A stretch of 64,000 bases of DNA, from NCBI GenBank assembly GCA_018857735.1, contig JABMCL010003823.1, forward strand, positions 60,001-124,000. Direction: 5' to 3'. Position 1 is the first letter of the stretch. Every line of letters begins with the position of its first letter. A program made the translations under genes and the position numbers. A model generated the notes under the pieces. That model was given only the letters and a program-made list of their open reading frames with translations, searched no databases and had not been told where the DNA came from. The stretch is from Alviniconcha marisindica (lineage: Eukaryota > Mollusca > Gastropoda > Provannidae). Shown piece after piece: positions 20,706-62,363 of the stretch.

Positions 20706-22487
20706 CACGTTCCTACTCACCTCCCACAAATAGGCCGGAGGAAACCGTCAGGCCAGCCGTGACACTTCAGAGCGTTTCTACAGTCGAGTCCCCTTAGCCG
20801 TCACTAACACAGGACGGACATAAAAAAAAGCTATCGGAGCATTTCGATTTTGATCTTTTTTCTACCGGTTGAAGAAAAGCCAGGCTTTTTCTAATCTGCC
20901 ATCTTTTCTTTACTATTACTAATCAGGTCAAATGAATTTTGCAGCCTAGCTTAACGTTAAGGTACACTGGACTTTCGGCAACTGTATGTGATCAAACCTT
21001 GTGGTTGACTGGACTTTAAAAATTAAATATCCAGAAACTGCCCTGGAATCATTTAGACATCCCACCTCAGTTCCACTGTGTACCTCCCACTTCTAATGCT
21101 CCTGTAAGAAAAATGTTTACTGGCAACTGCATCTGAAAAATCCCACATCTGATCTCTGCATTCAACAAACTGCCACAGAAAAATCTGATCAAAATGATTG
21201 TGTTCTTTTGACCTTTTTGTGTTTGAAACTGTCTCACACACACACACACACACCACACAAACATTTAATTTTTAGTGACTTTTATTTTACTCTTTTTTTC
21301 TCTCCCTTTTTTGCTGTTGCTGTCATTATGAATTGCATGTTCATAAATAAGCCTATGTTTGTATGAATGCGATGTTATTTGTCACAACTGTCCCAGCAGT
21401 CCACAGTACACCTGCACCTACAGAATTGAATACACATGCACTGATGCACTCAAAACTGTCACATGTCCCACAAAGCGCAGCTGTTTTTTTTTTTTTTTGG
21501 ATGAACATGGGAAGTATTAATGTTCATTTTAATGGCGAGTCCAAAAGGATCAAAGCATGCCCACAGGTAAGGTCTTGTCCCCTTGCTGTTGTCCTGAACT
21601 TGAAGATGGTGGTAGTATTTTGCACTTGCTTCTTGTGTAAAGCGCTCTTTGTTGTAGTACAGGAGTAGGCGAAGGAATGGCACCTGTACGCCGAATGACT
21701 CGTCTACTTGACTAAGCACAAACACATGACGCCGCAGTCTGTCACTCGGTGGGGTTACTGAAAAAGAACACAAAAATCACCATCAGATTATAAAAGCTAT
21801 TTGAGATTGTTCAGGAAGAAGTCCAGCTGCAACTGTCCAGAAGCAGTAGTACCTACCATCCCCCCCCCCCCCCCCCCCCCCCCTGGAAAAAACATGAAGA
21901 CAAAAGAAAAAGAAAAATGATTTCAGAATGAAGCATGCAGACATACCAGAACATAGACCTGACAGATATGGACAGCTAGACTTTACAACAGAGTTGATTA
22001 GGCAGTTTGCACATCTTGGTGTACATGCCAATGTTCTTCTTGTTTTAATTTTTTTTTTTTTTTTTAATCACAGTGCATTCTATTATGACCAAGGAAAGAA
22101 GAAATTGCCATAAATGTTACAAAGATAAACAGAAAGAACAGAAAACAAGTGTCAAATGTATGAGCTGTGAGACTTATCTGTGTTTCCAGAGGGACAGAAA
22201 CTGTCTGCTCAGTTTTCATGAGTGTTAGTGTTAGTGTAATTGTGTGTGTTGCGCTCTGTTTTCAATAGTTGCCATGCTTGAACGTTATGAAATCTGTTTG
22301 TGATTCCAGGGAATGTGAAAACATATCAGTGTTACAACAGATGTAATAAATATTGCATATTGCCTTGTGGTGTTGAGCATTATAGCCTTATTATTGCCTT
22401 TATAGGTGACGTTTTCATGTGGTTTGGTGAAAGCGGTTTTGGTAAGTTTCCATTTCTGGGGCACAAAATCTATAAACATTGACTTGC
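20706..22487. other. Gene-free stretch with one unrecognised coding-like frame
   Basis: A minus-strand frame at about 21763-21560, preceded by an acceptor-like TTTTTCAG, reads SDRLRRHVFVLSQVDESFGV and on to YYNKERFTQEASAKYYHHL. I recognise no domain. Poly-C (21862-21883) and poly-T runs occur at 21483-21498 and 22050-22067. Otherwise nothing is identified. Confidence 0.25.
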
Positions 22488-23350
22488 ATGTGTGAAATGG
22501 TTCTTGTTTGATGGGGAAATGGTTCTTGCTGAGAATAAAAAGATGTTTAAAGATATATATTTTGTCAAAATTAAAAACGTGGGTTGAATTTTTTTTTTAG
22601 TAAAACATGAACAGGATAAATAACGAAATAAAACAACAGAAAATTTTTTAAAAACCCCCGGGTTTGGGAAATATATTCCGTTTTTTCCAGGGGTAATTTT
22701 CTGAGAAATTGAAACCACGAAAACGGACAGAAATGGCAAAAACAAGAACTGTTAGAGTCAAGCGTCACTTTGGTTGAAAAAGGAAAAATATGCCAACAAT
22801 CTTTTTATGTTGTGAAGATGTTATAAAAACAAGAGAATACATCAGAAAAATTCACAAAATTAGATCAATGCCCTTTTGCTAAAAAGATACCCAACAATTT
22901 TATGTTGTGTTGTGTCCTAATAAACAGCGAACTTTTTGGGCCCCAAACCACTTTTAAACCCAAACTCTACCGCTCGCCTCATGAGCGGAACTGCCATACG
23001 CACAACAGACTTTGAGTAATCACGTCAAGGGAAAAACTTTGAAAATCATTTAACAAAACAACTTTTGAAAAGACATTAACAAAAGCCACAACCACAAAAC
23101 TAATTGTCGGATTTTGGGATGAAAAGGGTTTCTAAAATTTAAAAAGGGGAGGGAAAACAAAACTTACAACTTTTTAACCAACCTTCCAACAAACAAAACC
23201 CGACCCCGCCACACTTCCCTGCGGCTTTTCCCTTTGGGGTTTGAACTGGCGTCGAAGGGAAATTTGTACAAAACCCGAAAGGACGGGCGCCCCAAATTAA
23301 AAATTTTGACAGTGACATTTCACCACCACTACGTCCGATCACAATTTTAC
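22488..23350 (-). pseudogene. Degenerate duplicate of the TPT1 3' region (26379-27420)
   Basis: The start shares gtgtgaaatggttcttgttt plus gatggggaaatggttcttg exactly with 26381. The same order then follows: gagtcaagcgtcactttg, aacaatttt-atgttgtgttg, gtcctaataaacagcg, ggaactgccatacg, cttacaacttt, aaatttgtacaaaacc. The last two flank TPT1 coding exon 5 in the intact copy. The exon itself is heavily corrupted here, with many homopolymer-like changes. It is either an old segmental duplication or a badly called second haplotype. Confidence 0.65.
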
Positions 23351-23939
23351 ACCTTATTTATTATTAATATAATTTAAAGTTTTGATGATCTTTTGTGTTC
23401 AGGTTAAAGCAGGGTCATGTTTAAGCAAAGGAGGGAGATTTGCGGTGGCTGACTTGTGCTAGTATCGCAATGAAGAATTATGTTGCAGCATGAGCTCTTG
23501 CTGTAATTTGGACGTCCGTCACCATGTGGCGTAAAACTAACTTCCAATTTACAGTGCAGACATTTGTGAAATATACAGTTGCCTCCCAACATTTCATAGC
23601 GTTCGTTTGACAAAATCGACCTGTGAAAACGGGGACGGGAGTAATAAAATTAAAAAAAAATTTAAAAAAATTACGAGGATTAAGTCGGTCGGACGTCAGG
23701 GTTACCCCAAAAAGGGGGCTGATGACATTTGACACCTTTTTTTTTAAGTTTTTAAGGGTCTAAAATTTTTGATGGTTTTGTAAGTACTCCAGACTTTTTA
23801 TTTTCTTGTTTGGTTTTTAGTTATTTGATACTTTTAATTTTATTGAATTATTGTATTTTTTGGAAAATTTTTTGTAAGGAATTTTTGTTGTGATTTTCTA
23901 TTGGGTTTTTATTGTTTATTTTTTCAGACCAATAACTGC

Positions 23940-25060
23940 TGACATGACCAGGAGTAGGACAAATTGCCCCCTTTTTGATCATCAACTCCTCATTAAATCA
24001 GCACTGTGCCTGAAGATTGGAGAACCACCTTTTCACACCTGTCTTTAAGAAGCTACCATTCAAAAAAGTTTTGACCAATTTCCTTCACAAGTTCTCTGCA
24101 ACTATGCAAGATCCTCGCATATTGTCATCAGTAGATCATGCACTAAGACAACATCATCATAGCTCCTGAACAACATGGCTTCAGATGTGGTTGCTCATGA
24201 ATGTGAAACCCAAACCCTTTGGGCCTAATCACTAAAATCAGTGAACTCCCATGATTTCAGGCAGGGAAACGGTGCCTTGTGGCCTGCTTCCAAGTTGTCC
24301 TTATGGGATCACCGGTAGAACAAAAACATGGATCAAGACTTCCTGAGAGACAACAAGCTGTCATTTGATGGGATGAAAGGGCGAACTTTGTCCCATGGGA
24401 CTCAGAGGGCCCTTAAAGGGAAATGTTCTTGGCCCAGAAATTTTTGTCCTATACACATACCTAGCTGCCACAACAGCCTACCTCCAGACTGGATTTTTTA
24501 AGATGACCCTCTGTAGGCCCCATCTACAGCGGGGGACAGCAATACTAAAAACAAACAATTTTTAAGGGATGGGAAAACAATGGAAAATGTGACCCGGACA
24601 GAGTGACACCAATGACTAAAAAACAAAAGGAACCCCTCCATGCTCTGCATGGCCAATCTCAAGTCAGTCAAACAGTACCACTTCTTGGGGTACACTGCCT
24701 CAAACCCCCTGGGAGACACATCAACATCACCAACAAAACAAGCAGGACCCCGGGGGCTGGGAAGAACCCTGAAGATCAGCCCTCTTTAATAAAAGGCAAA
24801 GGGCCCCAAGGCAGTTGCACACCGTCCCCGGAAAATGCAAGCTCACTGGCCCCAAAAAAACAAACCCGATCAACCGCTAGAGTCTGTACAGCAAAGGCGC
24901 ATGGTGGACACCCGAGATCGCAGGGGTTCCGGCAAAACATGCTGACTGGGTGTGGCGACCATTCTCCCAAAATAGGGGGAAAACAAGACTGGTGAAATTT
25001 TATAACTTCCACCATCCCATGGCTCCATACCCCTGACACCAAGTGAATAACAGGGGACTA
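23940..25060 (+). mobile_element. Decayed non-LTR retrotransposon (Jockey/CR1-like) reverse transcriptase fragment
   Basis: Across frameshifts the plus strand shows reverse-transcriptase landmarks in the correct order: a CPEDWR-like start with FKK, then PEQHGFRCGCS (about 24165-24200), a remnant of the GVPQGTVLGP box (about 24390-24440), and LHGQSQVSQTVPLLGV (24637-24690), the usual KYLGV segment. Multiple indels make it non-functional. No endonuclease domain or ends are seen. Confidence 0.6.
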
Positions 25061-26378
25061 TCCCGATCACAGGAGCCCCTCATTCCCTTCCTTTTTACCC
25101 GTGCCCTCCTGTCAAGTGTCATACTGACTACAGGAAATTCTTCTTTTTCCCCAAGCAATCAAGGATTGGGAAAGACCTCACTGAGGATGTGGCTGCTGTG
25201 CCCACCCTTGAGACTTCTTTTTCACGTCTTCCCGTACCTTCGGAGTAGGGCCCTGCCCCCCAAGTAAGTAGTGTTGATGAGGCTAGGGGGTGCCAGTCAG
25301 GGTTTTCCCCCCGCAAGCAGCTGGATTGACCTAGTTGGAGATTACACACAAAATTCAATGTTGTTTCATGTTTGTAAGAGTTTTTTCTTTTTTTTAGTGC
25401 TGGCTGTTTGGGGTGCTTTCTTTTGAAAAATTCAAGGGCAGTTTTTTTTTTACTGTAGGGGGTGGTATGGTGTTTTAGACTTCTGTTAAATGTTGTTTTT
25501 TTTGACTGAAGTATTAAATAGCCATTGGAATGCTCAAAAAGGGGTTTCAAAGCTATAAATTTCAAACCAATTTTATGTAAAGCCCATCAAAAAGGAAATT
25601 GCATGCGTACTCTTGGGTCAAACATATACTTTTTCTACATTATGTGTATTTTTTAGTGAAGAGAAAGTTTAATGTTGTAGTTGTACTGAAGTCTTTTGTG
25701 TAAAGTGTGTTCGACTTTTTTTGTTCTGCAGTAAAAAAAAGCCAACAATCATAAGTTGAAGTAGCACGTGTTTAAAAATATGTTTTTTTCATTTTTAGTT
25801 GAAAAAATGTAGAATCTTCAATAATTATTGCACTGTCAAATCACATTTTGACATTGTCAACTTTTTTCTGTAATGCTGTGTTCGACACTTTGTGTAGTTT
25901 TTTTTCAGTCAAAAAAAAACAAATTTCCCCAAAACTGACTTTCCAGTGTGTCTGTTACCTCGCTAGAATTCTGAATGGGAGAAGGATGAAACTTTTGTTT
26001 TTTGTTGTCAGAAAGAAAAGGTAAAATATTTAATTAGTCGGATGTCAGGGATTCGACAAACAGTACAGCAATATTTTTTTTAAGAAGTCGGGTGCAAAAA
26101 ATTTTTTGAAAATACTTTGAGGACTCCTTTTCTGTTTAAAAGGGGGGGGAATAAAAAAAAATTTTCCAATACGTCACTTTTGTGTCGCAATCCCTGACAT
26201 GAAAATACACTTTTCACAAAGCTCGTTTTCTCAAAAACAATAAAGTCGTTATTTCCACTTTGAAGTGATGATTACCAAATTTAAACATTCTAAAAACCTA
26301 CTTCTTTTTACTTTATTTCATACTTTTTTTCTAACCTACTGTGTCCTCTTTTCATGCACACCTTTTGGCACTTAGTCA
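25061..26378. other. Intergenic, T/A-homopolymer-rich, no recognised gene
   Basis: Runs of A, T and G are unusually dense here. No open frame resembles a known protein. Confidence 0.5.
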
Positions 26379-26639
26379 TGTGTGAAATGGTTCTTGTTTG
26401 ATGGGGAAATGGTTCTTGTTCAGCAATAATCAGCTGCTGTTGAACTAGGATTGATATCCTGACTTTTGTTCAATATGAAAGACGAATGAGTAAATGTGCA
26501 TGCCAATTTGTATTTTTAGTAACAGTCACATGACCACACATCAAATAACGCAATTTATAAAACAAACACGAATTTAAAAGCCCACCCGTTTCTTAAAATT
26601 TTGATATATTACACGCACATTTTTATCCTTAGGTGTAAC

Positions 26640-26930
26640 TTTTCTGAGCACTTGAAACACATTCATAGAGAATACATACAGAAGTGTCAAAATCACAAGA
26701 ACTGTTGAGAGTCAAGCGTCACTTTGTAGCTTGATAAAGGAGATGACGCCAACAATTTGTATGTTGTGTGGTGTCCTAATAAACACATTCATAGAGAATA
26801 CATACAGAAGTGTCAAAATCACAAGAACTGTTGAGAGTCAAGTGTCACTTTGTAGCTTGATAAAGGAGATGACCCCAACAATTTGTATGTTGTGTTGTGT
26901 CCTAATAAACAGCGTTCTTTTGGACCCTCA
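26640..26930 (-). mobile_element. Dispersed repeat family A, tandem pair downstream of TPT1
   Basis: Two copies of a segment with cattcatagagaatacatac, gtcactttgtagcttgataa and gtcctaataaac lie in tandem at about 26657-26780 and 26784-26910. The second is followed by cagcgttcttttgga. This is the inverse of the family A sequence at 11.84 kb. Confidence 0.72.
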
Positions 26931-27227
26931 ACCCACTTTCAATTCTCAGGCCCAAAGCTGGCTACTCCAGCTCACGCCTTCCTGTGCCAACTGCCATACG
27001 TCACAACAGCAGCTAATTGATGATAACTGCGACGTGCAGACGGCAAGAACATGTGGTTAATAGTCATCATTTTACAGGGGTAATAGCTACTTCTTGTAGA
27101 AAAATGAGCGGACAACAAGAAGCCACAACCACAAAGACGGTTACCATTCAGTTGGCGATTTTTGTGGGAGAGGTAGAAAAGAGTTACTGGGCAAAGTTAC
27201 ACAAGTGAGAAAGCCAGAGATACTTAC

Positions 27228-30200
27228 AACTTTCTCCTCAACCAAGCCTTCCTTGAGGACATGAACAACACCCGACACGCCATCAGCGTTCCAAACAATA
27301 ATGCAGGCGTTTCCATTCATGGGATTTGACTCACCTGGACACAGACAGACAAATTTGTACAAAACCAGAAGAGGACAAATGGACGCCACGTATTAATAAT
27401 TTGAAAATACACATGTTGTATGCATTATTCCTACCCCCACCACCCCCTTCTTTTTGTCCCTCAAGAACTGCATTAATATATATATATATATAACTACAAG
27501 GTTTGGACATGCATCTTTTCTTTTCTTTTTAAATCATGACATGTGGTTCACTAATGTAAGGATAAGAACGTAAGTTTTATCGTTCATTCTGACCCACATC
27601 CCTATCACCCAACAGACGCTAAAATTTGCATGGGGGTGTAGAGCTCAATGAAGGCATCAAGCAAAGTTCTCAGATTCTTGCTTACAGTCTCTGAGAAAAA
27701 GGTACTCAACAAGCAAAGTGTGAAATGTTTTCCAGTAAAGCAAACATCACAGTTTATACCATGGACACCCACCAGCCAGTTGGATAAACACCTACCAATT
27801 ACAACCTTTTACCTAAACCAACACTGATCTCCACAGAGCAGAAATGGAGAACCACATCGGCTAGTTGAACAAACACCCATCATTACAACCACTTTTGTTT
27901 TCCTAAGCAAATAATACTCATAAAGATCTCCACAGATCACAGATCTATGCAAGTCATACACTCCAGTCTAGCATCACACCATCACCCTGCAGTATAAAGA
28001 GAAAGGGAGTGGATCATGAACATCCTGTCAACTGTGTTAGGGCACCTCAGGAGAATGAGTGGATTGTTAACATCCTGTCAACTGTGTTGAGGCACATCAG
28101 GAGAACAGATTTTTAGGAGCAGTATAAAGAGAAAGTGAGGGGATCGTAACATCCTGTCAACTGTGTTGGGGCACATCAGGAAAACAGATTTTTAGTAGCA
28201 GTATAAAGTGAGGGGATCGTAACATCCTGTCAACTGTGTTGGGGCACCGCAGGAGAAAGAGTGGATCATAACAACTAACATCCTGTCACTGTGTAGGGGA
28301 ACCTCAGGAGCATAGATTTTTTAGTTATGATTACACTGTGAATGATAAAGCTGCAGCAAGTGGCTACTGCTGTTCATGTTTTTGTGCTTACCAACGAAAA
28401 AGGAGACGTCACTGTATTTGGGAACCCAGTTATTGACAAATTTCTTGGCCATAGTTTTCACTTCCTCCTCCCTCTCTGGTGTCGCTTCCTTCACCTTCTC
28501 AATCAGTCTGAAAAATAGACAAACAGATTCAACCCAAGGCTGTGTCCATGTATGAGGTATGCAGTTTGAACCCACTTGGCCCCAGACCAACCGCTGCCCT
28601 TTCTCTATGAAATCCCATGCAAAGAGAAGCAACTGTGTCAAATGATCCTGGTATAAACTTTAAAAATCAATAAGTATTTTCCCCCCATCCCTAATAAGCC
28701 GTACCATTTCTGTGGACGTTAAGCACCATGTTTACTTAGTATTTTTCCTAGTCTGCAAATACTAGTGATTTTGAAAATCAATAGTTGACTATCAGACTTT
28801 ATATATTTGCATAGATCTTTTTTTATCTGATTTCAGTGACACCAATTTTATGCGCTCGAGTAGTTCCGAAGTTATGATTTTTTTTAAGATTTAATTTTTT
28901 GCCCAATTTCCCCACAAAATGCAAATTAGAAAAATCCTGAGATTTAAGGTCCCACCTGGAAGCTATTTTGCATTTAACCTGTCTAATATTTAGGAATCTC
29001 ATTCTCCACAGTACAAATAATAGGCCCAATTTTTTGTAGACCTTCATTTTGATTATTCTTCCAGATATTTCACATCAAACTTGCTAAATCCATAAAAAAT
29101 GCCATACGCCAATCTTAAAAATGGTAAACAAATCATAATCCCTCTTCTACTTGTCCTATCACCTTACGTTTTGTACCAAAATAACCACAGTTAAGAACTC
29201 TACATGATGCCATACTTTTCTGATTGATCACAGAGAAAATTTAAAAGTCCATTTTTTTCAGGGTGACCTTGCATCACCTTACAGGCCCCGTTTCAAGGGC
29301 ATACATGCGGAAGCGATGTACCCAAAATCCTCTGTCTCCAACATTTTGGAATTGTTGCCATGACTTCAAACCCCCATTTCAAAACAAAGTGCACAGCAGT
29401 CTCGGCTATGTCTTCTTTTGCCGCCATTTACCTAACATATATACGAAACGAATAAACCCAAAATTTGCAACAGAAAGTGAGTGTAATCATATATATATAC
29501 ATGTGTCCTTCAGTATGTGTATGCTCCTTTCAGACTTTTGATCTAGATCTAATTTCTGAGTAACCGTGCACGCTTCCTGAGTGCTGATGTCAGTAAAACA
29601 ATTGATCCACTCACCCATTTACAGACTGAATCAGTCACTTTTGTTGCAAATGTTGGCTTCATTGGCTATATCTGTTTGAGTGATTCTGATGATATTTGTG
29701 GCCCAAAATGGCACTTGAAATGTTCCAAGAATTTCCGACCGTCTCCTTGGATACTACCAATAAAGCCTCTCCTAGACTGTCAGTAGTAGAAACGTTTGCT
29801 AAAATTGCTGTTTATAAATAAATTTGTTGATCATCCCATTGACACCCAAACCAGCTCTCACCCGTGTTTGCGATCGTTCACAGACCACTTCATTTTTCAT
29901 GACAGAAACATTCGTTTGACAGCTTAATCTGGCTTTGAAGAAAAAGATTAATACTTTTACTCATCAACAAGATCGTTTACACCAATGTAGAACATTTGAT
30001 AGTGGAGAATCCACCAACTTGGCACGCACGATCACTTGTGCAGTCGCCTCAGCGGCCATGGCTGACGCACGGGCTGTGGTAATAAAATCTCTTTGTTATC
30101 ACGTTTCGGCGGCTGAGTGTTGGACGTATGAATAGTTTTGAACTCTTATTTTAGTATAACTTTGAAGAAGAAAGATTGATCTTTCTACTGATATTTTTTA

Positions 30201-33013
30201 TGAGAGTGTCCGTGGTCTAAAAATAGTACAAAATCCGTTAAACACATTTCAAACAACTTTATTCAGGACTTCTGCTTGTCGAAGGCAGCCATCATGGATA
30301 TGGAAAGCAAGCTTAGCAACAGCACTTTTGATTGATATAGATTTCATCATGGCTGGACTAGCGTACGTCCAACACTCCGCGTCTGAAAACTGCTTACAGT
30401 GAGTGGTGTTTGCGGCCTATGCACATTGCTGACAGAAGGCAGCACTCAGGGGTGAATTTTCACATTCTTTTTGAAAACGTAATAAACATAACAGTTAGGA
30501 AGACGAGACATGAAGCTTTTCTCAACAGTAATTTGGATCGAGACTGGATCCAAAACACACAAGAAATCCGTCAATGAAAATCGCTAAAACTAGACCAACT
30601 TAGTTAAGCGGAACGCAGCCGAGAGCACTTTGGATTACCTACAAATACATTGTTCTTGTATATGAGCCTGTGACAAAAGGTGCTCCCGCTTAACCCAGGT
30701 CTGTTTGTGTGCTATTTATTTGTCTTTGTGGTTGCTTTTATTCAGTATGCATTGATGAGTAATTAAAGTAAAAATTGGCAGCTTTGGTTACCAAGAGGAT
30801 TAAAACAAAAATGCTTGACAAAAATCGGCTTCCGGAAAGTGGGACAACGTGGGTTGTTCGACTTCAACTGAGAACAGCAGCTAACCAGCTGAACTACTCT
30901 TCACAACTTGTACATTATTTAACCATTGAATAAACTAACTTCAGTATTCAGTCGAGTTGCAACCCAAGCGTGACATTTCATACACCCAAAAAAAATAATA
31001 CACTGGACGCACGTAACGGACTTTGTCCAAAATTCTGATAAGTTTAAAGATCGTCTGCTACTGTCCGCCACTGCATTCACTGCAGACCTTCGCTTCTCGT
31101 ATTTGCATATCAATTGTGCACTGAAAGCAATTGATGTTTTTGCTGGGGTCATTTCCGTGTTTAAAATTACTACATCACAAAACACTTTCAGTTCTTCTCC
31201 TGCTGCTTACGCTTTGAAGAAGTCCTTGAAGTATAACTGGCAGGTCTTCTTGTCTGGAATGGACATCTCCTTCAGGCGGTTGGCAATGACAAAGTCAAAG
31301 CCAGTGATGGTTGTCACCTCGCAGTCCTCAGCTTGCTCCTCCTGACTAGCATTGGCACCCAAAAGGGAACCATCAATCTCGCCCTGTTTCTGTGTGACCA
31401 GCTGGCATCACAAAATCAAATAAAAAACTGTGGTAATCTAACCCAACAACAATATAAATAAATAGCCCAATATCATTCAAACTCCAGCCTAAACTGACCC
31501 ACCAATTATTTAAAACGATCTTCAACTTCTTTTTTAAAAGCCAAGAGAAGAAAATGAATGACCATTAAATAAACTTTACTTCACAAGGGTAATGGATTAG
31601 ACACATATGGTCTTTTTATCTCCAGCCTTAGCTGATGAGAGAGAGAACTTGAACTCGAAAACTTTAATACTCAAGGATATTACTGCGTTGTGTCCATTTG
31701 GACCTAACAGCCAGTCCTTGTTACGCTACAAACACAAATAAGCATCAGTACTCCTGATATAAAGTTTAAATGAGGGTCACAATGACCCCCTGTCAAAAAA
31801 TCTAAGTGTCAAACAGCCTCAACTGGGGGTCACAAGACTGAAGTAGCCTATATGAATATTCAGTAGCAACCATTTTTGTATTAAAACACACACATACACA
31901 CACAATCTTTACTAATACTATCACACACACACAATCTTTACTATCTTGTATTAAAACACACACACACACATACACAATCTTTACTATCAGTGTATCACAC
32001 ACACACACACACAATCTTTACTATCTTCACATTTAGTCATTTAGTACTGTTAACTGTATCAGTGTATGATAGTTGATACATAAACAAAAACAAAAAAATC
32101 ATTAAAAAATCCAGTCCTTTCAATTTGAGTCATTTTAGAAGTGTTCATTCAGAGCACAGTTGACAGTACTGAACAGAATATAGGGGAGAGAGCATCTGAT
32201 TCAGATCAATGGAAAAATTCTTAGTAAATAATTAAGACTCACTCTCTCATTCTCAGGGGTATGGCCCTACATCTTTTTCTTGTTTAAATTCATTATTTAC
32301 TAGCTTACTAGTTACTACTGCTTTTATCTGTTACCTTTTAGTTTTAATCTGTTAGTCTTACAGCATCAGTAAACAAGTATGATTAATCATTATGATCACT
32401 GAATGAAATTTTGGCAAGATTCAGAGAAAATTAGTTTTCTTTGTACTAAATAAGTAAATTATACTATAGCATGAATGAACAGACCAAAAACTAATTATAA
32501 TGTATATTGATATATATATTTATTATTATTATATATGACATTGACTGATTGAGTAAAAAATTGTTTAATTTTTAAAACAAACAAACCACAAACCCTACTA
32601 ATGTGTCTGTGACCCAGTCCCTAAGTACTAGAAGTAGAACAGTGGAACGGAATCATTCGTGGTTGACCCACTGCATTCTATCATTACCAATAGACAATAC
32701 GAATTTTGCCCCAAATACGGCACTAGAAAAAGCCAGAAACAAATCACTGCAACCCTTCAACTCTGAATAATAACTGGAGCTTGTTACCTTTGTGTCAAAA
32801 CAAATGCAGGTACCATCCTCGCTCAATCTGAGCTTCTGAGCATCGGTGAACAATTCATCACCTGAAAACACATTAAACAAGAAGTGTAACTTTTCAACAG
32901 ATCTTTACTTTACAGCATAATAAATGATGAGGTGGACATCAGTTGTAAAATTCTTATTCTGCTGTATTCTATTTTAGTCACTAACCAGTAATTCTGTCCT
33001 TGTAGATGATCAT
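27228..33013 (-). CDS. TPT1: Translationally controlled tumour protein (TCTP/fortilin)
   Basis: TCTP is a small cytosolic protein linked to growth control, calcium and tubulin binding, translation and cell survival. Coding exons on the minus strand are 33013-32986, 32861-32788, 31401-31211, 28507-28392 and 27334-27228, with phases 1, 0, 2, 1, 0 and GT-AG introns. They sum to 516 nt, exactly 172 codons, the family's usual length. Recognisable parts: N-terminal MIIYKDRITGDELFTD, the first signature region (GSLLGANAS), the long helical hairpin (LIEKVKEATPEREEEVKTM), and C-terminal SFFVGESNPMNGNACIIVW with the final KEGLVEEKV. Donor GTAAGTATC follows the last Val codon, so the sixth exon should begin with or near a stop; I could not place it. 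Reading through instead would add about 27 residues. The sequence is divergent but all exons fit. Confidence 0.93.
27990..28320. repeat. Tandem repeat in TPT1 intron 4
   Basis: Five copies share aacatcctgtcaactgtgtt followed by ggcac-tcaggag, with variable spacers (agtataaagagaaag). The unit is about 55-90 bp. Confidence 0.85.
28683..28740 (+). mobile_element. SINE tail fragment in TPT1 intron 3
   Basis: Only the 3' end of the tRNA-derived SINE is present: ccctaataagccgtacc, tttctgtggacgttaagcac, catgtttact. The head and body are missing. Confidence 0.75.
28741..31210 (-). other. TPT1 intron 3, no internal gene
   Basis: It is AT-rich. Near 30108-30133 and 30359-30385 there are inverted copies of gagtgttggacgtatg-like DNA, about 250 bp apart, which may mark a small foldback element. 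No other structure is recognised. Confidence 0.45.
31402..32787 (-). repeat. TPT1 intron 2 with tandem CA/TACTATC repeat
   Basis: At 31885-32025 the unit (CA)n-atctttactatc, partly joined by ttgtattaaaac, is repeated about four times. The remainder is AT-rich without recognisable features. Confidence 0.75.
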
Positions 33014-33289
33014 TTTGAAGGATTTTGTCGATTTTTAAAACAGTCGGTATAACACAGACTGCGTCTGTCTTCTGTGGACACGGAAAAGGAACGAGAATTA
33101 TCACATGCGCTTCGACGACTTCCGTTTGTTTACAAACAGCGTTACCTCCCTTCCGTCACGATGAGAAAAACGGGATCTCCGCCATTTTGACACTTTTTCT
33201 CGGAGGTTCAAGGGAAAATACTTCATTGTAGACAAATTACGTCCTTTCTTTGTTGTTTTGGGCCAGTGAATAGGCCAAAGTAGTAATGC
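33014..33289. promoter_or_regulatory. Head-to-head TPT1/CUL4 intergenic promoter
   Basis: Only 276 bp separate the two start codons and no TATA box is seen. Motifs include an ETS-type site (ACGGAAGT on the minus strand, 33118-33125), a YY1-type CAAAATGGC (minus, 33181-33189), a CRE half-site TGACG (33154-33158), and a forkhead-like palindrome tgtttacaaaca (33126-33137). On the minus strand a pyrimidine run TTCTCGTTCCTTTTCC (about 33081-33096) is a candidate 5' TOP start; TCTP mRNAs are classical TOP messages. Motif calls are by eye. Confidence 0.7.
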
Positions 33290-62363
<29,074 letters not shown>

